From contig NZ_JABEPP010000006.1 of NCBI RefSeq assembly GCF_013044135.1, positions 1 to 64,000 of the forward strand: 64,000 nt of DNA, in the 5' to 3' direction. The DNA is from Enterovirga aerilata (lineage in GTDB: Bacteria; Pseudomonadota; Alphaproteobacteria; Rhizobiales; Beijerinckiaceae). Positions 36,050 to 47,292 of the stretch are shown here, piece after piece (within the stretch, counting starts at the first letter, position 1; each line of letters begins with the position of its first letter). The notes beneath the pieces were generated by a model. It was not told the origin of the DNA. It searched no databases and worked only from the letters and a program-made list of their open reading frames with translations. The position numbers and the translations under genes were made by a program.

Positions 36050-36067
36050 GGGGCGCCGAAGCGCCCC
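36050..36067. terminator. hairpin between convergent genes
   Basis: GGGGCGC, a CGAA loop and GCGCCCC form a perfect 7-bp GC stem right after the methyltransferase stop codon and just beyond the stop of the convergent secreted-protein gene. The UUCG-like loop (on the minus strand) is a stabilising tetraloop. It probably ends transcription from both sides, though no T-run follows. Confidence 0.6.
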
Positions 36068-36069
36068 AT

Positions 36070-36103
36070 CAGAACCTACCAGCGTCCAGAACCTACCAGC
36101 GTC
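36070..36103. repeat. tandem 17-bp duplication at the end of a small gene
   Basis: CAGAACCTACCAGCGTC occurs twice head to tail (36070-36086 and 36087-36103). The unit contains the stop codon of the leftward secreted-protein gene, so the last codons and the stop have been copied downstream. It is a recent duplication by slippage. Confidence 0.75.
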
Positions 36104-36386
36104 GCCAGCAGACCCGCCGGGGTCCCCATGGCGTCGGCCGGAACCGGCACACTACGCGAGGTCCGTAGTAGCGACGAGGTCCGTAGTAGCCGTAGCCTGG
36201 GCCCCAGTGCCGACGCGGGCCCCAATACCGGCGCGGACCGTAATAGCCCCAGCCGGGCCCGTAGCCCCACTGCACCGTCTCGGCCGCGGTCGGAACCGCG
36301 ATCCCGCCGCCGGCCGGAACCGGGGCGGCCGAGGCCGAGCTGGCGATCGCGATGCCGCCAGCCAGGACGGCCGCCGCGAGGATCAT
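36093..36386 (-). CDS. small secreted Gly/Tyr/Arg-rich protein
   Basis: A 97-residue exported protein: a signal peptide MILAAAVLAGGIAIASSASA, a short linker and a low-complexity region of repeated YGPRRYWGPRR-type units ending CRFRPTPWGPRRVCWRRW with two Cys. Short, basic, aromatic-rich secreted proteins of this sort are frequent in Rhizobiales, and their function is unknown. The start is ATG 36386. The best ribosome binding site (GGAGGAG) instead precedes an ATG in another frame, which encodes only MGGFGP and stops on the real start (CCATGATC), so translation may be coupled to that mini-frame. Confidence 0.7.
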   Translation of the reverse strand: MILAAAVLAGGIAIASSASAAPVPAGGGIAVPTAAETVQWGYGPGWGYYGPRRYWGPRRHWGPGYGYYGPRRYYGPRVVCRFRPTPWGPRRVCWRRW

Positions 36387-36505
36387 GGACCGAATCCACC
36401 CATCGTGCTCTCCTCCGGATTGCGCCCGCCCGCACGGATCGATCCGCCTCCACAGGCTGGACGAGCGAAGCTGAACGGAACCCGACGGCGCAGGTGTCCC
36501 CCGGT

Positions 36506-36793
36506 TCACTTCGAGGCGGACTTCGCGGCCGCACCGGCGCAGGCTGCCCGGTCGGCCTCGCCATAGCCGGCATAGACGACCTTGACCTTGCGGGTGCAGG
36601 GAGAGGCCGGCTCGGGCACCGCGACCGGCGTGGTCACGGCGACCGAAGCCGGTACGGAGGTGGAGGCCGGAGCGGCGGCGGCAAGGGTCGCTTCGCCCGC
36701 CGCCGGCTTCGCCATGGCGGAACCTGCAATGGCGACGCTGCCCAGAAGAACGGTCGCAGCAACAAGACGGATTGCGATGTGAGGCGTGACCAT
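36506..36793 (-). CDS. small secreted Ala/Pro/Val-rich hypothetical protein
   Basis: A 95-residue protein with a clear signal peptide (IRLVAATVLLGSVAIAGSAM, cleavage after AMA), a Ala/Pro/Thr/Val-rich linker and a short globular end SPCTRKVKVVYAGYGEADRA with two Cys that could form a disulfide. I do not recognise the family. It is upstream of, and on the same strand as, the Gly/Tyr-rich secreted protein, with 119 bases between them. Confidence 0.65.
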   Translation of the reverse strand: MVTPHIAIRLVAATVLLGSVAIAGSAMAKPAAGEATLAAAAPASTSVPASVAVTTPVAVPEPASPCTRKVKVVYAGYGEADRAACAGAAAKSASK

Positions 36794-37031
36794 GTCCCGA
36801 TGTCTCCCGCCGGCTCTGTCCTGCTCTACTTGGCGGACCGGCCGGCCTTTAGCTGTGCGGCGTCACACATGAAGCGTGGCGTCCTAAGTCGGGTGAAGAA
36901 TGCGGGGCCGAGCTTGAATGTTCCCCGCCAAGCTGCGGATACGGTTACGACTTGCCGACTGCGTTCGGTGAGCGGACCGTTACTTTCCCGGCCAGCTTGA
37001 CAGGAGGGGGCTCGCCCTTATCGGTGCCCGC

Positions 37032-38009
37032 ATGACCACCACCACAACCGGCCAGGGCGCCGCGACGGCATCGTCAGCCCCGGCCGCCCTTCCGCATATG
37101 CGCCCGGAACGCTCGTTCCAGGGCCTCATCCTGGCGCTCCAGACCTTCTGGGCCGAGCAGGGCTGCGCTGTCCTTCAACCCTACGACATGGAGGTCGGCG
37201 CCGGGACCTTCCACCCGGCGACGACGCTCCGTGCGCTCGGTCCGCGGCCCTGGCGCGCCGCCTATGTCCAGCCGTCCCGGCGGCCGAAGGACGGCCGCTA
37301 CGGCGAGAACCCGAACCGGCTGCAGCACTACTACCAGTTCCAGGTGATCCTGAAGCCGAACCCGCCGAATCTGCAGGACCTCTACCTCGCCTCGCTCGCG
37401 GCGATCGGTGTCGACGCCTCGCTGCACGACATCCGCTTCGTCGAGGACGACTGGGAGAGCCCCACGCTCGGCGCCTGGGGCCTCGGCTGGGAATGCTGGT
37501 GCGACGGAATGGAGGTTTCCCAGTTCACCTATTTTCAGCAGGTGGCGGGCTTCGAATGCGCTCCGGTCTCGGGCGAGCTCACCTACGGGCTCGAGCGCCT
37601 CGCCATGTACGTCCAGGGCGTCGAGAACGTCTACGACCTGAACTTCAACGGGCGCGACGGGGACGAGAGGGTCACCTACGGCGACGTCTTCCTCCAGGCC
37701 GAGCGGGAATATTCGAAGCACAATTTCGAGGTCGCTGACACGGAGATGCTGTTCCGCCACTTCCGCGACGCCGAGAAGGCGTGCCGCGACTACCTGGAGG
37801 CGGGCTGGAACGCGGACCGGACGGCGCACGCTATGGCGCTGCCGGCCTACGACCAATGCATCAAGGCCTCGCACATCTTCAACCTGCTCGATGCGCGCGG
37901 CGTGATCTCGGTGACGGAGCGGCAGAGCTACATCCTGCGCGTGCGTGAGCTCGCTAAGGCCTGTGGGGCGGCCTGGCTCGCGACGGAAGGCGGGAGGCTG
38001 GCGGCGTGA
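37032..38009 (+). CDS. glyQ: glycyl-tRNA synthetase alpha subunit
   Basis: A 325-residue catalytic alpha subunit of the bacterial alpha2-beta2 glycyl-tRNA synthetase. [20 protein letters not shown], the class II motif 2 region and [20 protein letters not shown] are unmistakable, as are [20 protein letters not shown] and [19 protein letters not shown]. About 25 residues before RPERSFQG are an unconserved N-terminal tail; ATG 37032 is used, and an internal Met just before RPERSFQG is possible. The beta subunit gene is not adjacent: an unknown gene and a Fic gene intervene (1.7 kb). Confidence 0.95.
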   Translation: MTTTTTGQGAATASSAPAALPHMRPERSFQGLILALQTFWAEQGCAVLQPYDMEVGAGTFHPATTLRALGPRPWRAAYVQPSRRPKDGRYGENPNRLQHYYQFQVILKPNPPNLQDLYLASLAAIGVDASLHDIRFVEDDWESPTLGAWGLGWECWCDGMEVSQFTYFQQVAGFECAPVSGELTYGLERLAMYVQGVENVYDLNFNGRDGDERVTYGDVFLQAEREYSKHNFEVADTEMLFRHFRDAEKACRDYLEAGWNADRTAHAMALPAYDQCIKASHIFNLLDARGVISVTERQSYILRVRELAKACGAAWLATEGGRLAA

Positions 38010-38425
38010 AGCCCGGATCCTCGCGCAACATCCATATCTCGATCACGCGGGTCGCCTACGACCTCGTTCTGACGGCCACGAACGACACGGGCGTGGCCAA
38101 GCTCACCGGTGTCGGCGCAACGGCAGAGACGGGCGAGGAGATCGGCGACGTCGACATCACCATCTGGGGCTCGACGCCGGCCCAGCTGAAGATGCGCGCC
38201 CGCTCCTGGCCGGATCGCTTCGACCGCGTCGAGGACGATTATTTCGGCGTATCGAGCGCAGGCGAACAGCGCTTCGACATCTTCCTGTCGGGCGAGCGCT
38301 TCTTCCGCCTGCTCGATCTCGCCCATGGTTCCCGCCGCGCTATCATCCGGCTGCGCTGCGACGTGTCCGAAGACGGCCAGTACGACCTCGTGCGCGAGGT
38401 GGAGATATCGGCGGGGCGGGGGTGA
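38006..38425 (+). CDS. hypothetical protein coupled to glyQ
   Basis: A 139-residue soluble protein that starts on GTG 38006, overlapping the glyQ stop as GTGA. I do not recognise it. It looks all-beta: [60 protein letters not shown] and [20 protein letters not shown], a pattern of alternating strands, without signal peptide or Cys. The coupling to glyQ suggests it is expressed with the synthetase; a structural or regulatory role is possible but unproven. Confidence 0.7.
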   Translation: MKPGSSRNIHISITRVAYDLVLTATNDTGVAKLTGVGATAETGEEIGDVDITIWGSTPAQLKMRARSWPDRFDRVEDDYFGVSSAGEQRFDIFLSGERFFRLLDLAHGSRRAIIRLRCDVSEDGQYDLVREVEISAGRG

Positions 38426-38470
38426 CGATGTCGGGCTGCCGTCATGGTACGGGGTGACAGGCTAGGACCG

Positions 38471-38506
38471 TCAGATTATACATTTTGGCCGTTTGATATA
38501 ATCTGA
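38471..38506. promoter_or_regulatory. perfect 10-bp inverted repeat before the Fic gene
   Basis: TCAGATTATA (38471-38480) and TATAATCTGA (38497-38506) are exact reverse complements separated by 16 bases, 20 bases upstream of the Fic start. The element is strikingly AT-rich in a GC-rich genome. The right arm includes TATAAT, a perfect -10 hexamer on the plus strand, so a dimer bound here would block transcription. The Fic protein has a winged-helix end that could bind it. Confidence 0.65.
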
Positions 38507-38525
38507 TCCGGCTCGATGATACCTG

Positions 38526-39686
38526 ATGAAAAAGGCCGATTTCGAGGGTTCGCCCAGCGGGAGGCTCGTTCCGACCGAGCGGGGGCAATGGGCCTTCGTT
38601 CCGAACGATCTCCCGCCGCCGGCCTTGGACCTCGGCTCGCTCGCTACGCCCTTGGGCGAGGCGTACCAGGCGCTCGGTGAGCTGAACGGGATGGGTCGCA
38701 TCCTGGGCGACCCATATCTTCTGATCAGGCCTCTTCAGAACCGAGAGGCCCTGGCCTCGTCGAGCATGGAAGGGACCTACACGACGATCGACGATCTCCT
38801 CCTGGCAGATGCAGGGTCGGGCGAGGCAGGCCAGACTTCCGATACGCGAGAGGTGCTGAACTATCGGATTGCCCTCGCACAGGCGCTCGAAAGCATGGAG
38901 AGCCTGCCTCTCTCGCTTCGTACGTTACGGGATGCGCATCGCGTTCTCCTCCGCAGCGTCGCCCGTCATCGCGGGAGCCGCGCCCTGCCGGGAGAGCTCA
39001 AGCAACACCAGAACTTCATCGGCGCCTTCACCATCGAGGACGCCCGGTTCGTACCCCCGCCTCCAGCCGATGCGCTCCGGTGCCTAGACGCCCTGGAGCG
39101 GTTCATTCACCGCGAGGACCGGCTCGGAATACCGGATCTCGTCGATGCGGCATGCATCCACTACCAGTTCGAGACGATCCACCCTTTTGCGGACGGAAAT
39201 GGTCGTGTCGGGCGAATGCTGATCCTCCTCCACCTCGTGATGCGCGGAGTGATCCGACAGCCGACGCTCTATCTCAGCCCGGTGCTCGAGACCCGTAAGG
39301 ACGAGTACATCGACCTGATGTTCGAGGTCTCGCGCCGAGGCGCCTGGCTGCCCTGGATCAGGTTCTTTCTCGAGGTCGTGAAGGTCGCCGCAAACGAAGC
39401 TGTCTCAACGGCGGAGGCTCTGCTCGCGCTGCAGACCGACTACCGGATCCGGCTTCAGCGAGCGGGACGATCGGCAAATCTCCTGGCGATCGTCGATCTG
39501 CTGTTCAAGCGGCCGGTCGTGACGATTCCGCAAATTGCCGAGCACCTGGGCGTGACCTATCGCTCGGCCCAGCTTAACACCGAGACGCTCGTCGCTGCCG
39601 GGATCCTGTCGGAGCGCCCAGGGACCAGCAATCCTCGTTTCTTCGCGGCGCGCGACGTGCTGACGATAATCTCCGGATCCCACTGA
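38526..39686 (+). CDS. Fic-family AMP-transferase with winged-helix domain
   Basis: A 386-residue Fic protein. The core motif [12 protein letters not shown] (residues 219-230) has the catalytic His and the full metal/ATP-binding loop. An N-terminal inhibitory motif S78xxxE82G83 (SSSMEG) matches the (S/T)xxxE(G/N) helix of class II Fic enzymes, so activity is self-repressed. The C-terminus (around residues 320-375: [20 protein letters not shown] and the wing) is a winged helix. Fic enzymes transfer AMP from ATP to a hydroxyl of a target protein; the target here is unknown. It is inserted between glyQ and glyS, two bases before glyS. GC content resembles the neighbours. The upstream inverted repeat may be its own operator. 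Confidence 0.9.
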   Translation: MKKADFEGSPSGRLVPTERGQWAFVPNDLPPPALDLGSLATPLGEAYQALGELNGMGRILGDPYLLIRPLQNREALASSSMEGTYTTIDDLLLADAGSGEAGQTSDTREVLNYRIALAQALESMESLPLSLRTLRDAHRVLLRSVARHRGSRALPGELKQHQNFIGAFTIEDARFVPPPPADALRCLDALERFIHREDRLGIPDLVDAACIHYQFETIHPFADGNGRVGRMLILLHLVMRGVIRQPTLYLSPVLETRKDEYIDLMFEVSRRGAWLPWIRFFLEVVKVAANEAVSTAEALLALQTDYRIRLQRAGRSANLLAIVDLLFKRPVVTIPQIAEHLGVTYRSAQLNTETLVAAGILSERPGTSNPRFFAARDVLTIISGSH

Positions 39687-39688
39687 CC

Positions 39689-42067
39689 GTGCCCGACCTT
39701 CTGCTCGAACTCCTGTCCGAAGAGATCCCGGCGCGCATGCAGGCGCGGGCTGCGGACGACCTCAAGAAGCTCGTCACCGACGCTCTCGTCGAGCGCGGCT
39801 TCCTGTACGAGGGTGCGGTCGCCTTCGCCACGCCGCGCCGGCTCGCGCTGCACATCGCCGGCCTACCCGCCAAGGGGAAGGACGTGCGCGAGGAGCGCAA
39901 GGGTCCTCGCGTGGGCGCCCCGGACGCGGCGCTGGCCGGCTTCCTGAAAAGCGCAGGCCTGTCCTCCAAGGAGGAACTGAGCGTCCAGTCCGACCCGAAG
40001 AAGGGCGACTTCTACGTCGCGCTGATCGAGCGGCCCGGCCGGCCGACGCCGGAGGTGCTGGCGGAGATCATTCCCGATGTGATCCGCTCCCTCCCCTGGC
40101 CGAAATCCATGCGCTGGGGCGCGGCCTCCGCCGAGCCGGGCTCCCTGCGCTGGGTCCGTCCGCTGCAATCGATCCTGTGCGTCTTCGGGGCGGAAACGGA
40201 GACGCCGGAGGTCGTGCCCTTCTCGGTCGGGAGCATCGCGGCAGGCGACATGACGCGGGGCCACCGCTTCCTTGCGCCGGCGGAGTTCCGGGCCCGGCGT
40301 TTCGACGAGTACGTGGCGGGGCTGGAGCGCGCGAAGGTGGTGCTCGATCCTGCCCGCCGCCGCGACATGATCCGCCACGACGCTCGCGACCTCGCCTTCG
40401 CGCAGGGGCTCGAAGTGATCGAGGACGAGGGCCTGCTGGAGGAGGTTGCGGGCCTCGTCGAGTGGCCGGTCGTGCTGATGGGGAGCTTCGACGAGAGCTT
40501 CCTCGACGTCCCGCCCGAGGTGATCCGCGCGACGATCCGGGCGAACCAGAAGTGCTTCGTGCTGCGCAAGCCCCACCTCTCCCCGGCGGGGAGAGGTCGG
40601 ACCGAAGGTCCGGGTGAGGGGGCTGCGAGTTCTCCGGAAAGTGCGGTTCCCCCTCACCCCAACCCTCTCCCCGGCGGGGAGAGGGAGCGCGGCGGTGCTT
40701 CCCTCGCCAACCGCTTCATCCTCGTCTCGAATATCGAGGCGCGGGACGGCGGGGCGGCGATCATCGCCGGCAACGAGCGCGTGGTGCGTGCCCGGCTGTC
40801 GGACGCGAAGTTCTTCTGGGACACGGACCGCAGGACGCCGCTAGAAGCCCGGCTCGATAAGCTCAGGAGCATCGTCTTCCACGAGAAGCTCGGCACGCAG
40901 TTCGAGCGCGTGGAGCGCATCGCCGCCCTTGCGTGCGAACTCGCGCCCGTGACAGGCGCCGATCCGGACCTCGCCGAGCGCGCCGCCAAGCTGGCGAAGG
41001 CCGATCTCGTGACCGAGATGGTCGGTGAATTCCCCGAGTTGCAGGGTCTCATGGGCCGCTACTATGCGACCGCCCAGGGCGAGAATCACTCCGTCGCGGC
41101 CGCAATCGAGGAGCATTACAAGCCGCTCGGCCCCTCGGACCGCGTGCCCACCGACCCGGTCTCGGTCGCGGTGGCCCTCGCCGACAAGCTCGACACCTTG
41201 GTCGGCTTCTGGGCCATCGACGAGAAGCCGACGGGCTCGAAGGACCCCTACGCCTTGCGGCGCGCAGCCTTGGGGGTGATCCGGCTGGTGCTGGAGAACG
41301 GGCTGAGGGTGCCGTTGCACGCCGTCATGGCCGGGCTTGACCCGGCCATCCAGAAGAGAAGGACCGGAGCTGCCGGACTGGATCCTCGGGTCAAGCCCGA
41401 GGACGACGGTGCCTGGGCGTCCGACCTCCTCTCCTTCTTCCACGATCGCCTCAAGGTCTATCTTCGCGATCGCGGGGCGCGGAACGACCTCATCGACGCC
41501 GTGCTGAGCGCTGGCCCTGTCATCCCCGGCGAGCGCGGCGAAGCCGGCGCGAGGGAAGGGGATCCAGGGGCTCGCGAGACGGCTGGACCCCCTTCTCCGT
41601 CCGCTCCTTCGGAGCGTCCAGCCGGGGATGACAGGGCGTCCAACGACGACCTCCTAACCATCGTCCGCCGGGTCGAGGCGCTCGGGCGCTTCCTCGACAC
41701 GGAGGATGGCGAGAACCTGCTCGCCGGCACGAAGCGCGCCGCGAACATCCTGCGCATCGAGGAGAAGAAGGACGGCCGCGCCTATGACGGCGCGCCGGAT
41801 CCCTCCGCCTACGTCCTGCCGGAGGAAAAGGCCCTCGCGGCCGATCTCGACACCGCGTCCGCAGAGGCCGCCGGCGCGATCGAGCGGGAGGATTTCGAGA
41901 GCGCCATGACCGCGCTCGCGCAGCTGCGCCCCTCGGTCGATGCCTTCTTCGACAAGGTCACGGTCAACGACCCCGACCCGCGCCTGCGCGAAAACCGCCT
42001 GAAGCTCCTGGCCGGCCTTCGCGCGGCGACGCGGGCGGTCGCCGATTTCTCGAAGATCGAAGGGTAG
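39689..42067 (+). CDS. glyS: glycyl-tRNA synthetase beta subunit with three in-frame repeat insertions
   Basis: A 792-residue tRNA-binding beta subunit, about 100 residues longer than the usual 690-700. The start [20 protein letters not shown], the central [14 protein letters not shown] and [10 protein letters not shown], the HD-like segments and the C-terminal anticodon-binding part ([20 protein letters not shown]) are all present. The excess is due to three in-frame palindromic insertions at residues about 296-335, 545-577 and 609-650 (listed as repeats), each rich in Pro, Gly and Arg. The frame stays open through all three, so the protein is probably functional with surface loops added. 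Start GTG 39689 is two bases after the Fic stop codon. Confidence 0.93.
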   Translation: MPDLLLELLSEEIPARMQARAADDLKKLVTDALVERGFLYEGAVAFATPRRLALHIAGLPAKGKDVREERKGPRVGAPDAALAGFLKSAGLSSKEELSVQSDPKKGDFYVALIERPGRPTPEVLAEIIPDVIRSLPWPKSMRWGAASAEPGSLRWVRPLQSILCVFGAETETPEVVPFSVGSIAAGDMTRGHRFLAPAEFRARRFDEYVAGLERAKVVLDPARRRDMIRHDARDLAFAQGLEVIEDEGLLEEVAGLVEWPVVLMGSFDESFLDVPPEVIRATIRANQKCFVLRKPHLSPAGRGRTEGPGEGAASSPESAVPPHPNPLPGGERERGGASLANRFILVSNIEARDGGAAIIAGNERVVRARLSDAKFFWDTDRRTPLEARLDKLRSIVFHEKLGTQFERVERIAALACELAPVTGADPDLAERAAKLAKADLVTEMVGEFPELQGLMGRYYATAQGENHSVAAAIEEHYKPLGPSDRVPTDPVSVAVALADKLDTLVGFWAIDEKPTGSKDPYALRRAALGVIRLVLENGLRVPLHAVMAGLDPAIQKRRTGAAGLDPRVKPEDDGAWASDLLSFFHDRLKVYLRDRGARNDLIDAVLSAGPVIPGERGEAGAREGDPGARETAGPPSPSAPSERPAGDDRASNDDLLTIVRRVEALGRFLDTEDGENLLAGTKRAANILRIEEKKDGRAYDGAPDPSAYVLPEEKALAADLDTASAEAAGAIEREDFESAMTALAQLRPSVDAFFDKVTVNDPDPRLRENRLKLLAGLRAATRAVADFSKIEG
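40574..40686. repeat. palindromic repeat insertion 1 inside glyS
   Basis: A nested structure: hairpin CCTCTCCCCGGCGGGGAGAG (40576-40595, one more base pairs at 40596), inner inverted repeat GGGTGAGGGGG (40612-40622) / CCCCCTCACCC (40649-40659), and a second hairpin at 40663-40685 of nearly the same sequence as the first. It is the type of short interspersed palindrome seen between genes in many alphaproteobacteria. Here it adds about 38 in-frame codons without a stop, reading [10 protein letters not shown] ... [11 protein letters not shown]. Confidence 0.85.
41321..41413. repeat. palindromic repeat insertion 2 inside glyS
   Basis: The arms GGGCTTGACCCG (41333-41344) and CGGGTCAAGCCC (41387-41398) are perfectly complementary. 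Translated, the element reads [11 protein letters not shown] ... [11 protein letters not shown], a peptide that turns up in many unrelated alphaproteobacterial annotations as a mark of this interspersed repeat. Here it is in frame within glyS and adds about 31 codons. Confidence 0.85.
41515..41636. repeat. palindromic repeat insertion 3 inside glyS
   Basis: CCCTGTCATCCCCGGC (41515-41530) and GCCGGGGATGACAGGG (41621-41636) are a perfect 16-bp inverted repeat bounding an insert of about 120 bases. Its translation starts [20 protein letters not shown] and ends SERPAGDDR, again a familiar peptide of repeat elements. The middle also contains a smaller inverted repeat (CTCCGT / region with GGAGCG). 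The insert is in frame. Confidence 0.85.
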
Positions 42068-42133
42068 GTTTTCGGCCGCCGGGAGCGTGACGCCTCCGGT
42101 CGCCAGCCGTATATTGAGACGCGGGAGAACCCC

Positions 42134-42382
42134 ATGGCGTCTTTGACCATTTCCGTTCCCGCCGCGCTCCACGAGCGGGTCGAGTCGCGTGTCGAAGCCG
42201 GCACCTATGCGGATGCGGGCGACTGTATCCGTGACCTGATCCGCCGAGACCTAACGGCGACGGGCGACGATGAAGCGCTGGCGGCCTGCCTGGCCGAAGG
42301 CGAGGTGAGCGGCGTCAGCGAGCGACAGGCGCCTGACATCCTTGCCGCCCTCCGGCAGGAGCTTCGCGGCACCGCCGCTTGA
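42134..42382 (+). CDS. parD: ParD-like antitoxin
   Basis: An 82-residue ribbon-helix-helix protein: MASLTISVPAALHERVESRV, then EAGTYADAGDCIRDLIRRDL, followed by an acidic tail that would wrap the ParE toxin. It acts as DNA-binding repressor of its own operon and as antitoxin. TTG of the toxin gene overlaps its stop (TTGA). The toxin gene is frameshifted, so the antitoxin seems to be an orphan now. Confidence 0.87.
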   Translation: MASLTISVPAALHERVESRVEAGTYADAGDCIRDLIRRDLTATGDDEALAACLAEGEVSGVSERQAPDILAALRQELRGTAA

Positions 42383-42668
42383 GCTACTATCGGCTATCCC
42401 GGCGCGCCGATCGCGACATCGAAGGCATTGTTCGCTTCACCGTCGGACGCTGGGGCTGGTCTCAGGCCGAAGCCTTTATCGGCGTCTTCACCAAGCCTTC
42501 GAAACAGTCGCTCGGTTTCCAGAGATCGGCCGCCGGATCGACCAAATCCGGCCCGGCTATTTCCGGTTCGAGCACGCGAGCCACTCCATCTTCTACCGGA
42601 TCGTGCCGGACGGCGTACTCATCGTCCGTGTGCTCCACGCCAGAATGATGCCTCAGGGACGTCTTTGA
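42379..42668 (+). pseudogene. parE: ParE-like toxin, frameshifted
   Basis: The first 35 codons read SYYRLSRRADRDIEGIVRFT and VGRWGWSQAEAFIG in one frame. The rest of the ParE fold (RLHQAFETVARFPEIGRRID, QIRPGYFRFEHASHSIFYRI and VPDGVLIVRVLHARMMPQ) is in another. Loss of a single base near 42482 explains it. Both halves are otherwise well conserved, so the inactivation is recent, or else a sequencing error. The intact protein would inhibit DNA gyrase. Confidence 0.8.
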
Positions 42669-42684
42669 CGGTCATCAATTGGGG

Positions 42685-43082
42685 CTATTGAGCCCCGACC
42701 CGCGCCAGATCCGCCAGGATCGGGCAGTCGGGCCGGTCGTCGCCCGCGCAGCAGCGGGAGAGCTCGCGCAAGGTGTCGGCCATCGCCTGCATCTCGGCGA
42801 TGCGCGCCTCGAGATCCTGGATGTGGCGCTCGGCGATGGCCTTCACCTCCCGGCTCGGGCGCTGTCGGTCGCGCCACAGCGAGAGCAGGCGCGCGATCTC
42901 CTTGACGGAGAAGCCGAGCGAGCGCGCCCGCTTGACGAAGCGGAGCTCGTTCACGTCGCGCGCATCGAAGGAGCGGTAGTTGTTCTGCGCCGAGCGGTCC
43001 GCTCGGCCGATCAACCCGATCTCTTCGTAGTAGCGGATCATCTTCGCCGAGACGCCGGACGCCCGCGCGGCTTCGCCGATAT

Positions 43083-43086
<4 letters not shown>
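42685..43086 (-). CDS. cueR: copper-responsive MerR-family regulator CueR
   Basis: A 133-residue MerR-type activator. The [23 protein letters not shown] starts the protein, a long dimerisation helix follows, and the Cu(I)-binding loop is [12 protein letters not shown], matching CueR Cys112 and Cys120 with the same spacing and the GDD..DCP context. Monovalent Cu, Ag or Au are the expected signals. It is the second gene of the copA-cueR operon, overlapping copA by four bases (ATGA), and should bind the promoter at 45585-45615. Confidence 0.92.
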
Positions 43087-45551
<2,465 letters not shown>

Positions 45552-45584
45552 GACGGGTCGCGGGAGAGAGGCTTGCACCCGGCT

Positions 45585-45615
45585 CATGTAAGGCTTCCCA
45601 TGATGGGAGGGTCAA
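45585..45615 (-). promoter_or_regulatory. CueR-type promoter of copA-cueR
   Basis: Read leftwards: -35 TTGACC (45615-45610), a 19-bp spacer (45609-45591) and -10 TACATG (45590-45585). The spacer holds the near-palindrome CTCCCATCATGGGAAG. An over-long 19-bp spacer with a central inverted repeat is the hallmark of MerR/CueR promoters, in which the regulator twists DNA to bring the two boxes into phase. It fixes the copA start downstream of the boxes. Confidence 0.8.
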
Positions 45616-45900
45616 GGGGCCAAAGCGAGACTTCCGCGCTTGCATGTCCGGGTTCCGTCGGTTTGCATATACGCAAATGCCTCACAATCGGTCAGAAAAA
45701 CACCAATAATTCCAGCTGTATGACCGCTTATTGTGGAGCGATCGAAAGTCATCGATGACAATCTGAAAGTTCGTCAGGGTAGGATGCCGCCTACCAAGGA
45801 TTGCCGGAGACTCGTCTGATTCCGATATTGGCGATATGGATATTTAAGGGAATGGCTCTTATTCCGGGCCGGGGCAAGGCCGTCAGAGCGCAGCCAACGC
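45616..45900. other. intergenic stretch upstream of the copper operon and the HD-GYP gene
   Basis: With the copA promoter it makes a divergent spacer of about 350 bases. The part 45660-45860 is AT-rich (for example TTTAAG and GATATTGGCGATATGGATATT runs) and probably holds the promoter of the HD-GYP gene; I see no clean -35/-10 pair. No gene is supported. Confidence 0.4.
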
Positions 45901-47292
45901 ATGAACGAGTCCGATCGCAGCATGCCCGCGCCGGGCGCGGTGAAGCTGTCCGAAATCCTGAGCGCGTTCAGCTTCGCTCTCGACATGACAGAAGGTCAGC
46001 CGGACGGGCATTGCGTGCGCTGCTGCTGGATCGGCATGCATATCGGCCGCGAGCTTGCGCTGTCGCACGCTCAACTCTGGGAACTCTACTACGCGCTTCT
46101 GCTGAAAGATCTCGGAGGATCGAGCAACGCAGCGCGGATTTGCGAGCTGTTCCTGACAGACGATCTCCGCTTCAAGCGCGACTTCAAGCGGGTCGGGGAT
46201 GGCCTGTCGGAGGTTGTGCGGTTCATCCTGTCCCACACGGGCCAGAAGACGAATCTGTCCGCACGGTTCCGCGCGATCCTCAACGTGGTGCGCAACAGCT
46301 CGAAGATCGCGCGCGAGTTGACCGCGACCCGCTGCCAGAGGGGAGCGGAGATCGCCCGCCGGCTCCGCTTTTCCGACAGGGTCGCCGAGGGCATAGCGTG
46401 CCTCGACGAGCACTGGGCCGGCAGTGGCAGACCGCGCGGACTCGCGGGCGAGGCGCTGCCGATCTATTCCCGAATCGCCCTGCTTGCGCAGGTGGTGGAC
46501 GTCTTCCAGATGGCAGGCGGGCGGGAGGCGGCGCGGGCGGAAGTGGCCGCCCGGGCGGGCACCTGGTTCGATCCGACCGTGGTCGCGGCTTTCGAGCAGG
46601 TGGCCGCCGGTCGCGCCTTCTGGTCCGGCCTTGCCTCGCCCGATCTCGCCCGCGCCATCTTCGAGCTGGAGCCCGCCCAGCACAGCCGCCCCGTGGAGGA
46701 AGATTACCTCGACGACATCGCGGAGGCCTTCGCCCAGGTTGTGGACACGAAGAGCCCCTTCACGAGCGGGCATTCGACCCGCGTCGCGTTCTTCGTCGAT
46801 CTCACCGCCGCGGAGCTTGGCTTCGCCCCAGAACGGCGGCGCTGGCTACGGCGTGGCGCCCTCCTGCACGATCTCGGCAAGCTGGGCGTCTCGAACTCGA
46901 TCCTCGACAAGCCGGGGCGTCTCGACGAGGCCGAATGGGAGATCATGCGTCAGCATCCGGCACAGACGGCGCGCATCCTGTCGCGTATCGAGGCCTTCCG
47001 CGATCTCGCCCGGATGGCCGGCGCCCATCACGAGCGCCTCGACGGCAAAGGCTATCCGGACGGGCTTACGGCGGACCGGATTCCGCTCGACACGCGCGTC
47101 ATCACGGTCGCCGACGTCTTCGACGCGCTGACGTCCGACCGTCCCCATCGGTCCGGGATGACGCCCGGCGAGGCGTTCCGCGTTCTCGACAGCGAGGTCG
47201 GAACGACGGTCGACGGCGAGTGCCTGGCCGGGCTGAAGAAAGCCCTGGACGGGCTCGGACGGGCGATTCCGCAGGCGCAGGCTGCGGCCTAG
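45901..47292 (+). CDS. HD-GYP domain phosphohydrolase
   Basis: A 463-residue cytosolic protein with two HD-type modules. Residues 1-260 form a degenerate HD domain ([20 protein letters not shown] and [11 protein letters not shown]). Residues about 290-455 are a complete HD-GYP domain: [31 protein letters not shown], and the GYP signature [14 protein letters not shown], with [20 protein letters not shown] enzymes hydrolyse cyclic di-GMP to pGpG or GMP, or act on related dinucleotides; the metal ligands needed are there. No sensor or REC domain is fused. Signals and partners are unknown. Confidence 0.9.
   Translation: MNESDRSMPAPGAVKLSEILSAFSFALDMTEGQPDGHCVRCCWIGMHIGRELALSHAQLWELYYALLLKDLGGSSNAARICELFLTDDLRFKRDFKRVGDGLSEVVRFILSHTGQKTNLSARFRAILNVVRNSSKIARELTATRCQRGAEIARRLRFSDRVAEGIACLDEHWAGSGRPRGLAGEALPIYSRIALLAQVVDVFQMAGGREAARAEVAARAGTWFDPTVVAAFEQVAAGRAFWSGLASPDLARAIFELEPAQHSRPVEEDYLDDIAEAFAQVVDTKSPFTSGHSTRVAFFVDLTAAELGFAPERRRWLRRGALLHDLGKLGVSNSILDKPGRLDEAEWEIMRQHPAQTARILSRIEAFRDLARMAGAHHERLDGKGYPDGLTADRIPLDTRVITVADVFDALTSDRPHRSGMTPGEAFRVLDSEVGTTVDGECLAGLKKALDGLGRAIPQAQAAA

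Noticed and set aside
45552-45587. Longer CopA beginning [12 protein letters not shown] at 45587.
   Set aside because: That ATG lies within the -10 box of the CueR-type promoter and would not be transcribed.
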